Made by a program: the position numbers and the translations under genes. A stretch of 64,000 nt of DNA, taken from positions 2,683,558 to 2,747,557 of the forward strand of contig NW_003101679.1 of assembly GCF_000003855.2 (NCBI RefSeq), given 5' to 3'. The DNA is from Blastomyces gilchristii SLH14081 (taxonomy: Eukaryota > Ascomycota > Eurotiomycetes > Onygenales > Ajellomycetaceae). The notes beneath the pieces are model-generated. The model was not told where the DNA came from, made no database searches, and was given only the letters and a program-made list of their open reading frames with translations. This document shows, one piece after another, positions 58,006-64,000 of the stretch; within the stretch, counting starts at the first letter, position 1; each line of letters opens with the position of its first letter.

Positions 58006-59469
58006 GTCAACCGCTCCACCACGAACTCGCTCGATTTTTCGAATAAGAACCCGCCAATAGATCCATCGAAAAGCCCTCGATCATAAGAGCATTTTGACCC
58101 CATCGCCGACCGCATACCCCGTGTGGTGGTGGAGTTATCCAGCCAAACGTGAACCAGACGTTGTTTGAAACTCCTGTGTGGGATTATCCCCCATTCTCCC
58201 CTACCACACCACAACCCCGGGCCAAATTGCCATACAAATTGTAAGGTGAAGAGACCTAGCCATATGCGCCAATCTTCTCGATTTTGGAAGATCCCCGATC
58301 TGTAGTTGTGGAGATATCTGAGAAGCGACCTCCGCGAAAACCCTGTCCATCTTTGATGTTCCAAAACACCAACGCCAAGTCCCACCCTCGTACCGCCCTT
58401 CTCAATCTGGCCCATCCCCGGCAGAAAAATACAAAAAGATACCTCGGCGATAATATCAAGCACATAATTAACAGACACTTCTGAAGTGCAATCTCCATGA
58501 TCTGTCTTCAGTGTATCTAGACATCAACACCAAGTCTCACCCTCATACCACCCCTCTCAATCTGGCCCATCCCCAACAGAAAAGTACAAAAAGATACCTC
58601 AGCAACTGTACTCAATACATAATCGGCAGACACAACAACTATAAAATCAGTATACCTCAAGGTCTGACTGAGCCTTTGATCCCTGCACAGTGAGATATAT
58701 TAAATCTAGTTTTAATACCTCAATATTCAATAGATTCTGCAAGGGATTGAGAACAGCAACACTAGGTTTCTATTGAATTTGAGAATTAACTCTATATTGA
58801 TATAATCATTGACAAAGTCTTCTATTTTGAGATATAAATAACCAGTTCCTCTACATCCCGCTGACAATATTTATATTATCATATAGAAACAGACTTATAT
58901 TCTCTATAATATCAAGACCCTGAAGAGGAAAAGTCTTGATAGAGGATATACAGTAGTGCATATCTTAGCAGTTTCTATCTCATTCTTCTGCAGTAGTTAA
59001 TGCAAAAAAAAAAGATCTTAGAAATAGTTTTTTACTTCTCTTGAAAAAGTAAGGTGTTTTTCTCTGGGTTTTACACAATATTCTTACAAAGAATTAAAAA
59101 CAGAGTTGTTTTCTGTCATAATTTCATATTCTTTTAAGTAAGAATTACTTTTTCAGTGGCTGAAGAGCTTTCATTAATACTTAATTCTTTTTTACACTCT
59201 TTATTAACTGATTTGAGTTGCACACTTGTTGTGTGAGGAGAATTGAATGATTTAGAATAAAATTGAATAGTTTTAATCAATTTTAGTCTGTTAGATTCTC
59301 TTCAAAAATCTAACCTAGTTACTGAACTAGTGTGAAAAAAATCAGGTGTTTTATACACAAAAGTCTTTTATTCTTCTTTTGAAACAGTCTGACCAACTTT
59401 TCAATTGAAAACAGACTTAGAAATATCTCAATTGAAACAGTCTGATCAACTTTTCATTGAGTGAAAACA
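58006..59469 (+). other. LINE 5' UTR of L6 with CpG-rich leader and tandem monomers
   Basis: The first 480 bases are CpG-rich (CGAACTCGCTCGATTTTTCG). Two tandem units follow at about 58322-58482 and 58483-58640 (period about 155-160, shared AATCTGGCCCATCCCC and AAAAAGATACCTC). From about 58700 the sequence becomes AT-rich. Two CAGTCTGA repeats precede ORF1. Long antisense frames over 57990-58498 are not matched by a preserved frame in L4, so I treat this as leader and probable promoter, not a gene. Confidence 0.72.
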
Positions 59470-61074
59470 ATGAGTTCAAAAATACACTCAGTTGATGTGG
59501 AAAAAGATGCTTTCTCAAATGCTATTCCTGAGATTGAAATTCTGAAGAAAAGAAAGAAAGAAGAAATAGAGAAACAACAAGTTCTTGAAATACAGAAACT
59601 TGAAAAAGCAAGCAAGATTCTTGGAAAGCAGTGTCTGAGTGAGATGAATGAAGAAGTTCTGTTAATTCTTCATGCTCAGACTAGACAACTACAGGAGATG
59701 ATCAAGTTCAAACTTGGAATCTCAAACACAGTTCAAAAAACCTTGAAAATTCCTAGTACAATCACTGACTCTTCATCTTGCTCTTCTTCTTTCTTTTTTT
59801 CTACTTCTTCTTCCTCTTTGAATCAGAAGAAAACATATGCTCAAGCAGCTGAATCTGCTGTCTCTAAACCTGCTGTCTCAAAATCTGCTCAAAATCCTGA
59901 GAAAACTGAGAAGAATACTGCTCATGTCTCTATTCATAGAAAAGTGGAAAAGAAAATGCAAAAAGAGAAAAACTTTCAAATCTTCAGAAATAGAAGACTT
60001 ATTCTCAAAGTCTCAAACAAGGACATTCTGCAAAGAAACAAGCTAAACTCAAATCTCATTTTCAGAATCAGAAATGAAATTAATCAGCAGTTCTTTTCTC
60101 AGTTGATGACTGATATTGAAGTTCAAAAATCAGTTATAGCTTCAATTGAGCTATTATTCTTTGAAAACTCCATCATTCTGACTACAATGCCTGAATTCAG
60201 TGCTGAATTCCTTATTCAGAATGAGAATCTCTGAAAGTCAGCAGTAGAATCTTTGCTAAACACAACAATTCTATCTGAAAGAGATGAAAAGTGAGACAAA
60301 TTCATTCTTCATGATATTCCAGTTGAAATTTTTGACTGTGAAGAAGAAATGCTACTTCTCAAAAATGAATTGAAAGAATACAACTCTATTCAACTGAGAA
60401 AGAAGCCTGTATGACTAAATTCAATTGAGTTCAGACAAAGCAGGAGAAATGCCTCTGTTCTAGTATATATAAAAATACTTAAACAGTCAAAGATCTCTGA
60501 AGTAAGAGTAGCAGGTTTGAAAATGAGAGTTCATGAATACAAAGACTCAAGAATGAATCTCAAAGCTCAAACACAGTGTTCAAACTGTCAAAGATATGAA
60601 CACTTTGCAATCTCATGTTTTAGAGACTCAAAATGTGCATTCTGTGCCAGAGATCACAAAACTAGTGAGCATAAATGTGAAACATGCTCAAAAAGAGGTG
60701 AAATTTGTCAACATACTCTGCTTAAGTGCTCTAATTACAAAGAAAAACATGCATCTAGCTCAAAAGAATGTATGTTTGCTCCTAGAACTCAAAAGAACTG
60801 GAGAACAGATGAAGCTCAAAGTCAATCTAGAACTGAAGAGAAGAGTCAAGCCAGTAGACTTACAACTGCAAGCTCAAAAAGAAGAAACTCTCAACTATCT
60901 AAGTCTTCAAACTTCAATTCTCCAGCTAAATGTAAACAGAATTTGAATCCTCAAACTCCTGTTAAGATTAGAGAATTGAGAAATGACTCTGGTGATAAAC
61001 TAGATATAATGCAAGCAGTTGAGATTTCTACTTTTCAGAACAGTTATAATCTACTATCTGATGATAGTGATTAG
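59470..61074 (+). pseudogene. LINE ORF1, copy L6, interrupted only by three TGA codons
   Basis: 535 codons including the stop, starting at ATG 59470 (MSSKIHSVDVEKDAFS); an upstream GTG frame is not needed. Layout: charged, probably coiled-coil N-terminus (residues 1-75), Ser-rich linker (about 100-125), basic segment, then Cys/His knuckles from about residue 370: CSNCQRYEHFAISC (CX2CX4HX4C), CAFC...H...C, CETC...H...C and a fourth in which CX2C has become CSNY. The in-frame stops are TGA at 60235, 60292 and 60412, each where Trp is expected. No TAA or TAG interrupts it. By family it binds element RNA. Inactive unless TGA is read through. Confidence 0.9.
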
Positions 61075-61097
61075 ATTCTACTCTACTCTCTTTTAGT

Positions 61098-64000
61098 ATG
61101 AATATACAACAAAAACAACAAAAAAAGTTTAAAAACTCTTCAAAAATCACATTTATTCAAAATAATGTGAATAGAAACTCAAATTATATTTATTCTTGTC
61201 TTCAAATTGCATTTGAACAAAAAGTTGATTTTATACTGCTTCAAGAGCTGAATTTTGATGCTGAGCAAAAATATGTCATTTCTCATTCAAGCTACTACTG
61301 CTTTTTACCTTAAAAGTCTGAGATAAAGTCAAGAGTAGTGATCTATGGAAGAAAGAGATCAAGATATCAATTTAATCTAAGATTTGATATCATGTCTGAC
61401 CCTGATATTCTGGTGGGTGATATTATAGATAAAGAAAATGAGTTTGATACTATACAGCTTATAAATATCTATAATGAAAAGTCATTGAAGGAAAATAACA
61501 ATATCTGAACAATTGATAGAGAATTTCTGAACATAACTTCATCAAGAAACTCTATAATTGCAGAAGATTTCAATGCACATCATCTCTGATGAAATTCAGA
61601 ATGCAAGAGAGCAGTGAGAGCTGATAATCTGATTGAATGAATCTTTGAGCATTCAATAGATTTGGTTAATAAGTCTGATCAACAAACATTCTTTAGGAAA
61701 GGCATGAAACAGAAGTCTATTATAGATCTAACCTTCATATCACAAAATCTAATGAAAAGGAAGACCTTGTAACTGGTTTATTGGATTCAAATGAGACATC
61801 AGGATCAGGTCATGAGATTATTCAATTTNNNNNNNNNNNNNNNNNNNNNNNNNNNNNNNNNNNNNNNNNNNNNNNNNNNNNNNNNNNNNNNNNNNNNNNN
61901 NNNNNNNNNNNNNNNNNNNNNNNNNNNNCCTCTTCTCTTTAATCAGTATAACTTTGAAAAAGCTGATTGAAAAGCAGTTGAAGAAAGCATAAAACTGTTA
62001 AAATCTGAAAGACAGAATGAGCTATATTGAAATTCTGGTCAAGATATCTCAAATGAAATGCTTGAGAATAGAGTGAAGCTTATTACATCTATTATTCTAA
62101 CAAGTGTTAGAGATAATATTTCAAAAAGAAAATCTTCTGAGTATTCAAAACCTTGATGAAATGAGAATATCTCATCTAAAAGGAAAGAATTAGCTACTGC
62201 TAGAAGAGATTGAAAGAATGATGTAATATCTGATGAAGAGTTCAAAGCTGTCAGAAATGAATATTTTTCAGATATTAAAAGAGCTAAAACAGACTGCTGG
62301 AATAAATTTCTTAAAGAAGCATAAGAAAAGAAAGTTTTTAAAGCTTTTAACTATACTAAAACAAGAAGTGTAGCAAAACTTCCAGCCTTAGAATATGAGT
62401 TTCAGAATGAATTATATACAGCAAACTCTTTTGAGAAAAAATGTCAAGCTTTCATGAGAATTCTCTTTCAGAACTCACCAGATTCAGATTCAGATTCAGA
62501 GAAAGAGAATATATCACTTCTCAACTACATTGATGAAAATGACTGGGAATGGCCTGATCTTACATAAGATGAATTAGAGTCAGCTATCTTCTCAAGTTCT
62601 GTTAAAACTGCTGCAGGTCCTGATTCAATTAATCACTTAATTATTCAAAATACATATTCCTACTTAAAGAATGAATATTTTGAGCTCTTTTTCAATCTCT
62701 TGAAAAATGAATATCATTCTGAATGCTGAAGAGAAGCCACTGGAGTGATTCTTGCAAAACCTAATAGAAAAACTTCAATTCCTAAGTCATATAGAGTAAT
62801 ATCTCTATTGAACTGCCTAGAAAAGGTTTTAGAAAAGATAATAGCTACTCAACTATCTTTTATAAGCTCTATAGATGATTCTCTTTTATTCAGTGAATAA
62901 ATGAGAGATAGAAAACAGTGTTCTGCAATTGACACTGTTCTCTCAGTTGTTCATAATATTCAAATAGCAAAGCATGAGGATCTGGTCTCAACTGCAGTTT
63001 TTATTGATATAAAAGAAGCATTTGATCATGTTTCAAAGTCAAAGTTAACTCAGACATTGAACATATTAAAACTGCCACTTTCTCTAATAAAATGAGTTAA
63101 CTGTTTTATATCTAAAAGAATTATACAACTCTTCTTTGATGGAATGAAACAAGACAAGACTGAGATAAAAATAGAAGTATCACAGAGATCTTCAATCTCA
63201 TTCATTTTATTTGCAATATACACTGCATATCTATTCAAAAATAGAAATATGAGAATAGTGTGATCTTCAAGTTATGTGGATGATATTGATCTAGTCTACA
63301 GCTCAAAAACTATCAAAGAGAATTTGAAAGTAATTGAAGAAGCTGCAAAGGAAATCTTTGTTAGAGCAGATATTAATCAAATTCAATTTGATATGAATAA
63401 AACTGAGTTAATTCATTTCTTTTCTAGATTCAATGAGAAAGAACTATCTCTAACTCTTTTAAATAGAGAGATTAAACCCAGTGTAAATATCAAATGATTA
63501 GGAGTATGATTAAACTCCAAGTTGAATTTTAAATATCACATTCAACAAAGAACTGTCAAGGCAGAAAGACTATTGAATAACATAATCAGACTATCAAATA
63601 CAGAGAGGGGTCTATTCTTCCAGGCTATGAGACAGTTATATATAGCCTGTATTACATCAGTAGCTGATTATGAAGTTTAAGTTTGATGAAATAATCAAGG
63701 GAATTTCACTGAACTCTTTCAAAGTCTGTAAAACAGAGCCTTGAGAAGAATTCTGAGAGCATTCAAATCATCTTCTATTAAAGCAATGAAAATTGAAGCT
63801 TCAATTCCTCCTTCTGCTATTAGATTTGAAAAGGCCTGTATGAACTATGCTCTGAGAGTTGTAAAGATGAGCTCAAATCATATAATCAGCGAAAGAGTCT
63901 CTTCTTCATTTCCATCAATTAACTCTGGAAATGAACTGAATTGGAATAGATTTCTTGATTGAAATGAAAATAATTCTTTAAAGAAAATGTCTTCTCAACT
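61098..64000 (+). pseudogene. LINE ORF2, copy L6 (endonuclease, RT), incomplete
   Basis: ATG at 61098. Endonuclease at about 61150-61790 (FIQNNVNRNSN, VDFILLQE with the catalytic Glu, DFNAHH, QKSIIDLTFIS). TAA at 61311 and several TGA at Trp sites; an indel near 61750 shifts the frame. RT at about 62560-63500: TAAGPDSINHLI, AVFIDIKEAFDH and the intact catalytic SYVDDIDLVYSS at about 63261-63300. TAA at 62569 and 62897. RNase H would lie beyond the window. The N gap removes part of the linker. Confidence 0.88.
61829..61928. other. Assembly gap (100 N)
   Basis: Exactly 100 N, probably a conventional gap of unknown size. In L1 the matching stretch (GATATTGAACTGAGTG... to before CCTCTTCTCTC) is about 45 bases, so the real gap is likely smaller than shown. 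Confidence 0.99.

Larger units (their letters stand above)
58006..64000 (+). mobile_element. LINE copy L6, best preserved, runs off window
   Basis: 5' UTR 58006-59469, ORF1 59470-61074, ORF2 from 61098, with an N gap at 61829-61928. Fewer stops than the other copies and the only one with an intact YVDD box. From L1 the missing 3' part should be about 2.7 kb, making the full element about 7.6 kb. It has a microhomology-type deletion of about 175 bases in the 5' UTR near 59280 relative to L1 and L4. Confidence 0.92.

Noticed and set aside
57990..58478. 162-codon antisense open frame over the LINE leader (with a second, 58256-58498)
   Set aside because: It lies entirely within the CpG-rich LINE 5' UTR, and the homologous L4 leader (53006-53480) does not preserve the frame. 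No recognisable domain.
59470..61074. Reassignment of TGA to Trp in the host nuclear code
   Set aside because: Other copies carry TAA and TAG at Gln sites and catalytic Asp-to-Asn changes in the same pattern, so mutation explains the TGA codons. I know of no ascomycete nuclear code with this reassignment.
1..64000. A host gene or gene cluster
   Set aside because: Every coding match I could make is to LINE, gypsy or copia proteins; no intron-bearing or intact host frame was found.

Overview
The window looks like an AT-rich, gene-free repeat block of a filamentous ascomycete (Pezizomycotina-type) genome. I found no intact host protein gene, tRNA gene, rRNA gene, CRISPR array or bacterial-type feature. 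What fills it is retrotransposons of the kinds usual in such fungi: LINEs whose ORF2 carries endonuclease, reverse transcriptase and RNase H (Tad1-like layout), Ty3/gypsy elements with a chromodomain, Ty1/copia elements, a tRNA-derived SINE family, a second tRNA-headed retrosequence, and a 502-bp TA-flanked MITE family. Nearly every copy carries C-to-T and G-to-A changes in both orientations, with CpG almost gone, GG/CC scarce, Trp codons read as TGA and Gln codons as TAA/TAG. That is the footprint of repeat-induced point mutation (RIP) or a similar process. The species cannot be named from the sequence.

Layout, left to right. 1-6697: LINE copy L1, nearly full length, inserted in a gypsy-A element whose right half is 6698-9929. 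9930-10837: MITE remnant and a head-to-head SINE1 pair. 10838-16003: copia-1 on the + strand, its 3' LTR apparently lost in an assembly gap. 16008-16371: SINE1 pieces. 16930-19972: MITE split by 5'-truncated LINE L2. 20515-25712: copia-2 on the - strand, complete with LTRs and 5-bp target duplication, sitting in a small unmutated island. 25972-27066: two MITEs in opposite orientation. 27302-28518: direct repeats, a LINE remnant and a gypsy-A fragment.

28519-42782: gypsy-C on the - strand, complete from LTR to LTR with an AGTAT target duplication. Its integrase is split by LINE L3 fused to a 750-bp tRNA-headed segment (SINE2). Its RT is split by a full-length SINE1, and its 5' region by a 502-bp MITE. 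42802-45672: gypsy-B on the - strand (3' half), interrupted by gypsy-A on the + strand (45673-51221). 51222-52979: two inverted gypsy-A 3' ends. 53006-57338: LINE L4, with LINE L5 inserted in its 5' UTR. 57339-58005: gypsy-B LTR fragment. 58006-64000: LINE L6, the best preserved copy, running off the window.

Many junctions can be read exactly from target-site duplications, so the order of insertions can be reconstructed. The most interesting object is the composite LINE + SINE2 insertion at 31877-37404: one 13-bp duplication encloses both parts and the tRNA-like 5' end abuts it precisely, which is the signature of template switching by a LINE reverse transcriptase. SINE1 shares its terminal GAATAATAAT-type tail with the LINEs, which suggests that the LINE family mobilises it. 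The LINE ORF1/ORF2, the gypsy gag-pol and the copia gag-pol listed below are all broken. ORF1 of L6 is the nearest to intact, with only three in-frame TGA codons.
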